A stretch of DNA of 11,504 nucleotides from DASQDT01 sp036380435. GTDB taxonomy: Bacteria; Acidobacteriota; Blastocatellia; Pyrinomonadales; Pyrinomonadaceae. Location: contig DASVES010000281.1 of NCBI GenBank assembly GCA_036380435.1, positions 1 to 11,504 of the forward strand. Direction: 5' to 3'. The first letter of the stretch is position 1. Every line of letters starts with the position of its first letter. Position numbers and translations under genes: made by a program. The notes under the pieces are model-generated. The model made no database searches, had not been told where the DNA came from, and was given only the letters and a program-made list of their open reading frames with translations. Of this stretch, positions 6,260-11,504 are shown piece by piece.

Positions 6260-6452
6260 CCGAAAATCATCCTTTCACGACAGCTGACGTTTAAGGGCCG
6301 CGCGGGCGGGGGCGTGTGTCGCCAAAAGTTTCCGCGCCCGGCCGTTCACACACGACGCATAACTCACGCCGGCGATTGTGCCCGAAAGCTTACGCGCCCG
6401 ACAAGGTGAAAGTTGCACGCGCCTCCCCTTCAAGCGGATTGCGGATTCGGCG
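6260..6452. other. Intergenic leader of the secreted-protein gene, with a short direct repeat
   Basis: This stretch of 193 bases without a heptamer array lies between two minus-strand genes. AAAGTTTCCGCGCCCG (6325-6340) and AAAGCTTACGCGCCCG (6385-6400) match at 14 of 16 positions, 60 bases apart. A weak minus-strand promoter (TTGTCG, 18 bases, CACAAT) can be read across the second copy. I regard this as suggestive only. Confidence 0.4.
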
Positions 6453-7577
6453 TCAACGCGCGCTCACCGGTATCTCGACGCTGAAGTTGCCGCCGCCCCC
6501 GTCCCCCTCGGCCGGCTCTCCGAACCTCACGTCCGTGATGCGGACGAGCGATAGGCCCGCCGGCCCCGGCCTCACCTGTGCGACGGGGAAGCGCGCGAAG
6601 TCTAACAGGACTACGGCGCGCGGTTCTCGCGCGGCGCGCTCGACGGCGAGGGCGTCCGCGCCCCTCGGCTTCTCGAAGCGTGAGAGGAGACGCGCGCCGC
6701 CGCCCGCGAGTCGCACCTCGTACCGATACGTCGCCCGCTCCGTCTCGGCGACGCAGGCCCAGGCAAGCGGGTTCATCGGCGCGGGCATGGCGGCCACTTC
6801 CTGCACAGTCTCCCCGCCAGTCGCGGCTAACTCGCGCGCAAACGTCTCAGCTTGAACGCTTGCGCGCGAGTGCAAGCCGGCGAGCGCGCCCCAGTAGACG
6901 ACGACGGCCGCCAGCGCCGCGCGGGCCACCGCCGCGCCCCTCCGCTCGCCGACGCGCGCACGATACGCGTAGACGACCGCAGCCAACCCGCCGAGCCAGA
7001 GCACGCGCGCGGCGAGCGGTATCTCCAACCCGCCGTCGCGCGTCAGCAACAGGACGGCCGCGGCGACCGCCAGAGCGAGCAGCGTCCAGAGCGCGACGCG
7101 CCAGACGGTCGTGGCCGTGAGCAGAAAGCAGGCCGCGCCGAGCGCGAGCCAAATCCAGGGGTCGATGACGAAGACGAGGTCGCCATAGTACCAGCGCCCG
7201 CTCCACGGAAGGAAGGGGCGCAGGCCGTAGCTGTTCGTCCAGTCGAGCAGTGGGTGCGAGGCCGTCACCAGAAGTGAGACGAGCACGAGTCCGCGCAGGC
7301 GGGAGCGCGGCTCCACGCCGCGCGCGCGCGCCACGAGCCGCTCGGCGGCGACGAAGAGCAGCGGCAGCGCCAAGCCGAGTACGAGCGTCCCCACAATCGA
7401 ATGCGTGATGCCGCGGTGATGTTTGAGGTAGGTCAGGCTCCCGCCCGCCAGCGTCACCACGTCGGCGTCCGGCACATTAGCCGCCAGCACGCAGACGACC
7501 GTCGCGTAAGGCGACACGCGCTCCAGACCCGCCTTCGCGGCTGCCAGCCCCACGAACGAGTGCGTGAGATTGTCCAT
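6453..7577 (-). CDS. YdjM/YfhP-type membrane-bound metal-dependent hydrolase
   Basis: A 374-residue integral membrane protein. The start MDNLTHSFVGLAAAKAG and the motifs NVPDADV (34-40), HHRGITHS (53-60) and HPLLDWTNSYG (108-118) are those of the YdjM/YfhP family of putative inner-membrane metal-dependent hydrolases. His6, Asp37/Asp39, His53, His54, His59, His108 and Asp112 are candidate metal ligands. Hydrophobic helices lie at about 25-42, 61-78, 97-107, 141-156, 161-177, 190-204 and 218-233. A soluble domain of about 140 residues follows and probably faces outward. The substrate of this family is not established; YdjM in E. coli is a LexA-regulated gene. The start is firm from the conserved N-terminus, yet no Shine-Dalgarno is visible, because the ATG sits 7 bases after a heptamer array arm. 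Confidence 0.88.
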   Translation of the reverse strand: MDNLTHSFVGLAAAKAGLERVSPYATVVCVLAANVPDADVVTLAGGSLTYLKHHRGITHSIVGTLVLGLALPLLFVAAERLVARARGVEPRSRLRGLVLVSLLVTASHPLLDWTNSYGLRPFLPWSGRWYYGDLVFVIDPWIWLALGAACFLLTATTVWRVALWTLLALAVAAAVLLLTRDGGLEIPLAARVLWLGGLAAVVYAYRARVGERRGAAVARAALAAVVVYWGALAGLHSRASVQAETFARELAATGGETVQEVAAMPAPMNPLAWACVAETERATYRYEVRLAGGGARLLSRFEKPRGADALAVERAAREPRAVVLLDFARFPVAQVRPGPAGLSLVRITDVRFGEPAEGDGGGGNFSVEIPVSAR

Positions 7578-7583
7578 GGAAGA

Positions 7584-7694
7584 AGCTGTTAGCTGTTAGC
7601 TATTAGCCAGAGGTCGGGGGTGCGTCGTCGCCAACAAACAAAACTTTGGCTCGCTCACTTCCGGCTAAAAGCTAAGAGCTAATGGCTAACAGCT
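7584..7694. repeat. Inverted heptamer array, word GCTGTTA
   Basis: The left arm 7584-7608 reads AGCTGTTAGCTGTTAGC, then TATTAGCC. The right arm 7663-7694 carries the inverse as degenerate units (AGCTAAG, AGCTAAT, GGCTAAC, AGCTTTT). The spacer is 54 bases. The left arm touches the start of the YdjM-type gene and the right arm touches the stop of the TPR gene (7696-7698), so the array fills the whole junction between two same-strand genes. The word is shared with the array at 9569. Confidence 0.9.
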
Positions 7695-7695
7695 T

Positions 7696-8538
7696 TTAGA
7701 ACGGCATATTCTGGATGCTGTTGCCTGAGCCGGTGGTCGGCTCGGGCGGGAGTTGGGCGTAGCGTTCGGGGCTGAGGGTCTGGAGTTTTGTGGAGGCCTC
7801 GCGGGCCGTGGTCGAGAGCGGCACGGGCTTGTCGTCCTTGTCTTTGGCCTTGCGCGCCTGCTCGACCATGCGGAAGAGAATTTCAGCGGCCTCGTCCTTG
7901 CGGCCCTGTTGCTCATGGACGGCGGCGATACGGAAGTTGATCGTGTCCGCGGGGACGACCGGGTTCTTGTCCTTCAACAACTCGTTGTAGAGGGCGAGGG
8001 CTTCGTCGTACTGCTTATTGGCCTCGCGTGCCTGCGCCAGCGCGAACCGGGCGCGCGCCGCCACCTCGTCGTTGCCGCTCCGGGTCAGCCCTTCGAGTTC
8101 GGCCACGCCCTTGTCACGCTCGACCATAAGGAGGTTGGCGGCGGCGAAGTAGCGCGCGAGTTCGCGGTGCGGGTCGCCGTGCTCGGCGGCGACCTTGCGG
8201 AACTCCTCGACAGCCTTCTGCGCGCGCTCGCGCTCGCTGGGAAAGGTCGGCCCCGTCTGGCCCGGCGCGGGCGTGCCCGTGGTGACGGGCGCCGAGGCGA
8301 TCTTGATGGCGTTGCCTAAGGCGAGACCGGCGCGGTCGGCCGCTCGGCCGCTCCACGTGCGGTAGAGGCCGAAGAGCACGGCGAGGGCGACGAGGCCGGC
8401 GAGGGCGTAGAGGATCGTGCGGCCACGGCCCTCCATGCGATTGCCGAGGCGGTCGAAGCCGCGCAGCGTCGCGTCGCGAAACTTGTCGTGCTTGAGTTGC
8501 TGGGCGCGTTTCTTAGAAGTTTTGGAAGTTCGGGCCAC
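7696..8538 (-). CDS. Membrane-anchored TPR protein (YfgM-like)
   Basis: A 280-residue protein with a basic cytoplasmic N-terminus (residues 1-40, MARTSKTSKKRAQQLKHDKF), one membrane helix at about 41-59 (TILYALAGLVALAVLFGLY) and a helical-repeat domain outside. Tetratricopeptide-like units are seen at about 104-137, 156-190 (ARFALAQAREANKQYDEALALYNELL) and 199-232. The layout resembles YfgM, an inner-membrane TPR protein linked to periplasmic chaperones and the Sec translocon, but sequence-level identity is not proven here. The start is GTG 8538 with AAGGA 5 bases ahead. A strong sigma-70-like promoter lies at 8607-8635. The stop abuts the heptamer array at 7663-7694. Confidence 0.8.
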   Translation of the reverse strand: MARTSKTSKKRAQQLKHDKFRDATLRGFDRLGNRMEGRGRTILYALAGLVALAVLFGLYRTWSGRAADRAGLALGNAIKIASAPVTTGTPAPGQTGPTFPSERERAQKAVEEFRKVAAEHGDPHRELARYFAAANLLMVERDKGVAELEGLTRSGNDEVAARARFALAQAREANKQYDEALALYNELLKDKNPVVPADTINFRIAAVHEQQGRKDEAAEILFRMVEQARKAKDKDDKPVPLSTTAREASTKLQTLSPERYAQLPPEPTTGSGNSIQNMPF

Positions 8539-8606
8539 TGTGTTCCTTCGTGCAAGACCTCACTGCGAGGCGCGTTCTTTTCGCGGGTGGCGAAGCAAAG
8601 GCACCA

Positions 8607-8635
8607 AATGTAGCGACGCGCTCGCGGCGTGTCAA
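8607..8635 (-). promoter_or_regulatory. Sigma-70 promoter for the TPR gene
   Basis: On the minus strand a perfect TTGACA (8635-8630) is followed after 17 bases by TACATT (8612-8607). The predicted start of transcription near 8600 gives a leader of about 60 bases before GTG 8538. Confidence 0.75.
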
Positions 8636-8655
8636 GCAAGCGCCGGAAACGAAGT

Positions 8656-8684
8656 TTGACGGCCCCACGGACGCGTGCTACGCT
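8656..8684 (+). promoter_or_regulatory. Possible sigma-70 promoter toward the sigma-factor gene
   Basis: TTGACG (8656-8661), 17 bases, TACGCT (8679-8684). It faces away from the TPR promoter, with only 20 bases between the two -35 boxes. It would drive a leader of more than 200 bases, so it is a secondary candidate for the sigma gene. Confidence 0.4.
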
Positions 8685-8815
8685 CCCGCCCCGAACCGCG
8701 GCGCGCCCCGCGTGCCCCTCGCCCCTCGCCGCTTTTTTTGAAACTCGTTAAGCGTTGATATTTTACGACTTGTGCGATGGGCCGCGGCATCCAAGCGGCG
8801 GCGGGAATTATTTGT

Positions 8816-8844
8816 GGAACTGACGATGACAACGCGGTGTCTAA
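8816..8844 (+). promoter_or_regulatory. ECF (sigma-E-like) promoter of the sigma gene
   Basis: GGAACTG (8816-8822), 16 bases, GTCTAA (8839-8844). This matches the known sigma-E type pattern, GGAACTT with a 15-16 base spacer before TCTAA-like. It lies about 60 bases ahead of the chosen start GTG 8906. Autoregulation of the ECF factor is inferred. It also argues against translation starting at ATG 8777, which lies upstream of this promoter. Confidence 0.6.
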
Positions 8845-8894
8845 AGTGTCGGTTGAGGGGGGTTCGGCGGCGGCACCGGAACCTTCCGCCCGCC

Positions 8895-8899
8895 GGAGG
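8895..8899 (+). promoter_or_regulatory. Ribosome-binding site deciding the sigma-factor start
   Basis: GGAGG lies 6 bases before GTG 8906. No comparable site precedes the upstream ATG at 8777. Confidence 0.75.
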
Positions 8900-8905
8900 A
8901 CGCCT

Positions 8906-9565
8906 GTGAGCTTCGGAGAGCCAATCGCCCTCCGCGCGGAAGCGGAGATGGAGGCCGCCGCGTCGGCGGTGTCCGCCGATGTGCGCGCCGCGTCCGCCGA
9001 AGCGCAGTTCATTGAAAGACTCAAGGCCGGCGACGCGTGGGCCTTCGACCGCCTCGTTGAAGAGCGCACGGGCGACATCTACGCCCTGCTCTTCCGCCTG
9101 ACCGAAGACCGCGAGGAAGCCAGAGACCTGACGCAGGAGACCTTCCTTCAGGCGTTCCGACACCTCTCGGGCTTTCGCGGCGACTCAGACCTGCGGACGT
9201 GGCTCTACCGCATCGCCGTCAATCAGGCGCGTAATCGCTGGCGCTGGTGGCGCCGACGCCGACGCGACACGACGCTGTCGCTCGACGACGCGGGCGACAC
9301 CGGCCAGACGCTCGGCGCGAGGATCGCCGACCCGGACGCCTCCGACCCGGAGCAGAACACGCTGGCCCGCGAGCGCGAGCGCACGCTGCTCACGGCGCTC
9401 GGCACGCTCTCACGCGCATACCGCGAGGTCGTCCTCCTGCGCGACATCGAGGGGCTGAGCTACGAAGAGGTCGCCGCCACGCTCGACATCAGCGTCGGCA
9501 CCGTCAAATCGCGCCTCTCGCGCGGCCGACAGGAGCTAAGGCGCAGGCTGGAAAGTTCTTTGTAA
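8906..9565 (+). CDS. ECF-type RNA polymerase sigma factor
   Basis: A 219-residue sigma-70 family factor of the extracytoplasmic-function group, which redirects RNA polymerase to stress promoters. Counted from GTG 8906, residues 45-112 are region 2 (FDRLVEERTGDIYALLFRLT, DLTQETFLQAFRHL, WLYRIAVNQARNRWRWW). An acidic linker (about 121-155) follows, then region 4 at 160-215 (AYREVVLLRDIEGLSYEEVA, the DISVGTVKSRLSRGR recognition helix). There is no region 3, as expected. An Ala/Glu-rich leader of about 34 residues precedes region 2. The start is chosen from GGAGG at 6 bases and from the promoter at 8816-8844. ATG 8777 would add 43 low-complexity residues. The partner anti-sigma gene is downstream but separated by 427 bases instead of the usual tight coupling. 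Confidence 0.93.
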   Translation: MSFGEPIALRAEAEMEAAASAVSADVRAASAEAQFIERLKAGDAWAFDRLVEERTGDIYALLFRLTEDREEARDLTQETFLQAFRHLSGFRGDSDLRTWLYRIAVNQARNRWRWWRRRRRDTTLSLDDAGDTGQTLGARIADPDASDPEQNTLARERERTLLTALGTLSRAYREVVLLRDIEGLSYEEVAATLDISVGTVKSRLSRGRQELRRRLESSL

Positions 9566-9568
9566 CTG

Positions 9569-9637
9569 AAGCTGTTAGCTATTAGCTGTTAGCTGTTAGC
9601 CAAACACCAAAAGCTAACAGCTAATAGCTAACGGCTT
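9569..9637. repeat. Inverted heptamer array, word GCTGTTA, after the sigma gene
   Basis: The left arm 9569-9601 holds GCTGTTA, GCTATTA, GCTGTTA, GCTGTTA in register. The right arm 9612-9637 is the inverse of 9569-9594 with one mismatch. The centre is under 20 bases, so the arms can form a compact hairpin. It begins 3 bases after the TAA stop of the sigma gene. The word is the same as at 7584-7694. Confidence 0.92.
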
Positions 9638-9640
9638 CTT

Positions 9641-9900
9641 CGGATGGCTGATCTACCCCGGCTTCACCTGAAAACCCGGTGCCAGGTGGGTCAGGAAGTG
9701 ACCGCGCCGCTGCGGTTCGGCCGCAGGGTTGGACGCACAACCGGAAAAGCGCGCGGGCGGCTTTGAAAACGTGGCCAGCAACACCCGTTATCAAGTCGCC
9801 GCACGCACGCCGGACGGTTTGTGCCGAACGCCCCACGCCGCACGAGTGGACAGTGTTGCTTCCTTTTACAAGGGAGCAGCCGGGGTTGATGAGCCATCCG
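9641..9900 (+). ncRNA. Candidate structured RNA or small element between sigma and anti-sigma
   Basis: This segment of about 260 bases has ends that pair as a 23-base stem with two mismatches (9641-9663 with 9878-9900, beginning CGGATGGCT). Inside, several short hairpins can be read in order: CACCTG with CAGGTG (9665-9688), GGTCA with TGACC, CTGCGG with CCGCAG around a TTCGG loop, GGTTG with CAACC, and an outer GCAACAC/GTGTTGC pairing that encloses a GC-rich core, then TCCTT with AAGGGA. No convincing protein frame runs through it. I compared it by eye with the cobalamin, TPP, c-di-GMP and SRP RNA consensus sequences and found no match. Because the terminal stem is symmetrical, the strand is uncertain. 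It could equally be a MITE-like insertion. Confidence 0.35.
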
Positions 9901-9906
9901 GGCAAG

Positions 9907-9992
9907 AGAGGTCAGAGGTCAGAGGTTAGAGGTCAGTCAAAGACCTGCTTTTTAACTAACCTCTGACCTCTGACCTCTGACCTCTGATTTTT
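9907..9992. repeat. Inverted heptamer array, word GAGGTCA, ending in a T-tract at the anti-sigma ATG
   Basis: The left arm 9907-9936 is GAGGTCA, GAGGTCA, GAGGTTA, GAGGTCA. The right arm 9957-9987 is its inverse, four CTCTGAC-like units. A run of five T (9988-9992) follows directly, and the ATG of the anti-sigma gene begins at 9993. A hairpin followed by T5 has the form of an intrinsic terminator on the plus strand. Confidence 0.9.
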
Positions 9993-10796
9993 ATGAACTG
10001 CGTGGAGACACAGAGGGCTTTTTCGCCCTACTTGGACGGGGACTTGACGCGCGAAGAGTGTGCGGCGCTCGACTCCCACCTCGGCGTGTGTGTCGTCTGC
10101 CGCATCCAGATGGAGCAGACGCGCGAGATCGTCCGCGCACTGGCGCTGGTCGAGCGCCCCGCCCCGCCGCCGCGACTCCCCGCCGCCATCTCGCACGCGC
10201 TGGCCGCCGAGCGCGCCGAACGCGCCGCGCGACCCGCGCCCACCGTCTCGGGCCGACTAGCCCACTGGCTCCAGCCGCATCTCATGCCCTACGCCGTCGG
10301 CGCCTTCTACTCGCTGCTTCTGTTCGTCGCAGTCATCGGCGCCCTCAAGCATCAACTGACCACGCTGCGCGACCTCGCCGTGGCCCAGCGCAATGAATCG
10401 CCCGAGCGGGTGACGTGGCTCGGCGGCCGTGGCGCCGGCTACGACGTGACGCAGCCGCTCTCGCCCTCGCTCTACGCGGCGGCGCGCTCCCCGTACACCT
10501 CCGAGTCGCCCAGCCTCAATCCGCGCGGCGCGCTGGCGCGAATGACCTGGACGCCGCCGCCCGCGGGCCGTCCCGACGACGACGACATGATCGTGGTCGC
10601 CGATGTCTACGGCAACGGCCGCGCCTCTCTGGCCGCCATCGTCGAGCCGCCGCGCAACCCGCGCGCCCTCGACGACCTGCAAGACGCCCTGCGTAAGAAC
10701 CCGGCTTTCGTCCCCGCCTCCATCGACGGCCGTCCCCAGTCGCTGCGCGTCGTCTTCGTCCTCCAGAAGATGAACGTTGACGAATTCACCTTCTGA
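9993..10796 (+). CDS. Zinc-finger anti-sigma factor, membrane-anchored
   Basis: A 267-residue probable anti-sigma factor for the sigma gene upstream. The N-terminal ZAS domain (residues 1-75) has MNCVETQRAFSPYLDGDLT and the signature H-x3-C-x2-C (His29, Cys33, Cys36), which binds zinc and holds the ECF factor. One membrane helix lies at about 98-117 (MPYAVGAFYSLLLFVAVIGAL). The C-terminal outer domain ends in VVADVYGNGRASLAAIV and DGRPQSLRVVFVLQKMN. This beta-rich pattern resembles a TonB C-terminal fold, by eye only. The start is set by the conserved N-terminus. No Shine-Dalgarno is visible, because the ATG directly follows an array hairpin and a T-run. The separation from the sigma gene is atypical. 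Pairing with the upstream sigma is inferred from order and strand. Confidence 0.88.
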   Translation: MNCVETQRAFSPYLDGDLTREECAALDSHLGVCVVCRIQMEQTREIVRALALVERPAPPPRLPAAISHALAAERAERAARPAPTVSGRLAHWLQPHLMPYAVGAFYSLLLFVAVIGALKHQLTTLRDLAVAQRNESPERVTWLGGRGAGYDVTQPLSPSLYAAARSPYTSESPSLNPRGALARMTWTPPPAGRPDDDDMIVVADVYGNGRASLAAIVEPPRNPRALDDLQDALRKNPAFVPASIDGRPQSLRVVFVLQKMNVDEFTF

Positions 10797-10807
10797 TTCG
10801 TTCAAAG

Positions 10808-10918
10808 CGGGAACAGAAAAAGGCAAAAGTAAAAAGGCAAAAGGCAAAAGTGGAAGAGGCAACCTGCCTTCTCACTTTTGCCTTTTGCCATTTTACTTTT
10901 GCCTTCCCCCCGTTCCCG
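10808..10918. repeat. Inverted heptamer array, word GGCAAAA, forming one long hairpin
   Basis: The left arm 10808-10861 reads in clean 7-base steps: CGGGAAC, AGAAAAA, GGCAAAA, GTAAAAA, GGCAAAA, GGCAAAA, GTGGAAG. The right arm 10865-10918 is its inverse with a few changes, and the loop is only 3 bases (ACC). The arms span about 54 bases each. It lies between the convergent anti-sigma and TPR genes and probably acts as a two-way transcription stop, although no separate T-tract hairpin is needed given the A/T content. Confidence 0.9.
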
Positions 10919-10928
10919 TCTTTCTCTT

Positions 10929-11504
10929 TTACTTAATCAGTGGCAGGAGCTTGACGGCCATCGCGGGGTTCATCGCGGCGAGCTTCTGGTAAGTCTCCAT
11001 GGCCCTCTTCTTGTCGCCGGTCTTGCGGTAGGCGAAGGCGAGGTTGAAGTAGGCGCCGTGGTAGTCGGGCTTGAGACGGGCGGCCTCGAGGTGATGGGGC
11101 ACCGCCGCCTTCCAATCCCCGAGCACGCCTGTAACGAGGCCCAGATTGTTGTGCGCCTCGGCCCAGCCGGAGCGCAAGCGTAGGGCCTGCGTGAACTCCT
11201 GGTGCGCCTCCGTGTAGAACTTTTTGATCTCCGTGGGGCGGCCGGCGCCGTGGCGGCTGAGGGCGATGCCGAGGTTGAAGTGCGCCACGGGGTCGGTGGG
11301 GCGCGCGGCGACTGCCGGGCGCAGCGTGTCGATGGCCTCCTGATAGCGTCCCGTGTTGGCGAGCACCGAGCCTAAGTTGACGCGCGCCTCGGCGTAGTCC
11401 GGCTTGAGGCGCAGGGCCTCCTTGAGCGGCGCGACGGCTTCGTTCAAGCGAGCGTCGCGGCCGAGCGAGTAGCCGAGGAAGTGTTGCACCTCGGCGTCGT
11501 CGGG
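10929..11504 (-). CDS. TPR-repeat protein, N-terminus outside the window
   Basis: The frame enters from the right edge (visible residues start PDDAEVQHFLGYSLGRDARLN) and ends at TAA 10931-10929. All 191 visible residues are tetratricopeptide repeats of about 34 residues with the usual pattern: NEAVAPLKEALRLKPDYAEA, YQEAIDTLRPAVAARPTDPV, FTQALRLRSGWAEAHNNLG, AAVPHHLEAARLKPDYHGAY, and a last unit RAMETYQKLAAMNPAMAV. Such proteins are protein-protein scaffolds. The partner and the upstream domains cannot be judged. It converges on the anti-sigma gene, and a long hairpin array separates them. Confidence 0.88.
   Translation of the reverse strand, partial: PDDAEVQHFLGYSLGRDARLNEAVAPLKEALRLKPDYAEARVNLGSVLANTGRYQEAIDTLRPAVAARPTDPVAHFNLGIALSRHGAGRPTEIKKFYTEAHQEFTQALRLRSGWAEAHNNLGLVTGVLGDWKAAVPHHLEAARLKPDYHGAYFNLAFAYRKTGDKKRAMETYQKLAAMNPAMAVKLLPLIK

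Noticed and set aside
8777..8905. ATG 8777 as the start of the sigma factor
   Set aside because: No ribosome-binding site, low-complexity added residues, and a sigma-E-like promoter lies inside the added segment.
9641..9900. Cobalamin, c-di-GMP or other known riboswitch, SRP RNA or RNase P
   Set aside because: By eye the conserved cores of these families (for example the GCTG-CCCGC-ACTGT box, GGGACGCAAAGCC, GGTCAGGTCCGGAAGG) are missing. A covariance search was not possible.

Overview
The window is GC-rich bacterial chromosomal DNA. Its housekeeping genes (XerD, endonuclease III, a TesA-type esterase, an ECF sigma factor with a zinc-finger anti-sigma, a YdjM-type hydrolase, TPR proteins) and its Arg/Ala-rich coding style resemble Acidobacteriota, perhaps Blastocatellia. 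That placement is inferred from memory of such genomes and rests on no marker gene. I see no phage, plasmid, transposase, CRISPR, tRNA or rRNA.

Layout. 1-240: the 3' end of a plus-strand SGNH/GDSL esterase. 318-529: a long imperfect inverted repeat beside the end of xerD (544-1509, minus). 1656-2861: an ATP-grasp enzyme of unknown substrate (minus). 2862-3346: a gene-free stretch holding two different inverted repeats. 3347-4237 (plus) and 4326-4979 (minus): two convergent helix-hairpin-helix DNA glycosylases, the second being endonuclease III, with a two-way terminator between them. 5093-6259: a secreted or periplasmic protein of unknown function (minus). 6453-7577: a membrane-bound YdjM/YfhP-type hydrolase (minus). 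7696-8538: a membrane-anchored TPR protein (minus). 8539-8905: a divergent promoter region. 8906-9565: an ECF sigma factor, followed after an unusually long 427-base gap by its probable anti-sigma factor (9993-10796). 10929-11504: a TPR protein, minus strand, cut off by the window edge.

The genes do not form one pathway. The clear functional units are the base-excision-repair pair (3347-4979) and the sigma/anti-sigma pair (8906-10796). The sigma gene appears to have its own sigma-E-like promoter, which suggests autoregulation.

The most unusual signal is not a gene. Eight of the gene junctions hold AT- or purine-rich blocks built from 7-base tandem units. Most of these blocks are arranged as two inverted arms around a spacer. 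The 7-base word differs between loci (GTGAGCA, GTCAATC, GCTGTTA, GAGGTCA, GGCAAAA, GGGGAAG, AGATTTC) while the period and the inverted layout stay the same. Because 7 is not a multiple of 3, the arrays bring stop codons into several frames, and they supply the stop codons and the Ser-Glu-Gln tails of both convergent glycosylases. Two of them flank a highly foldable segment of about 260 bases between the sigma and anti-sigma genes, which is a candidate undescribed structured RNA or small element.
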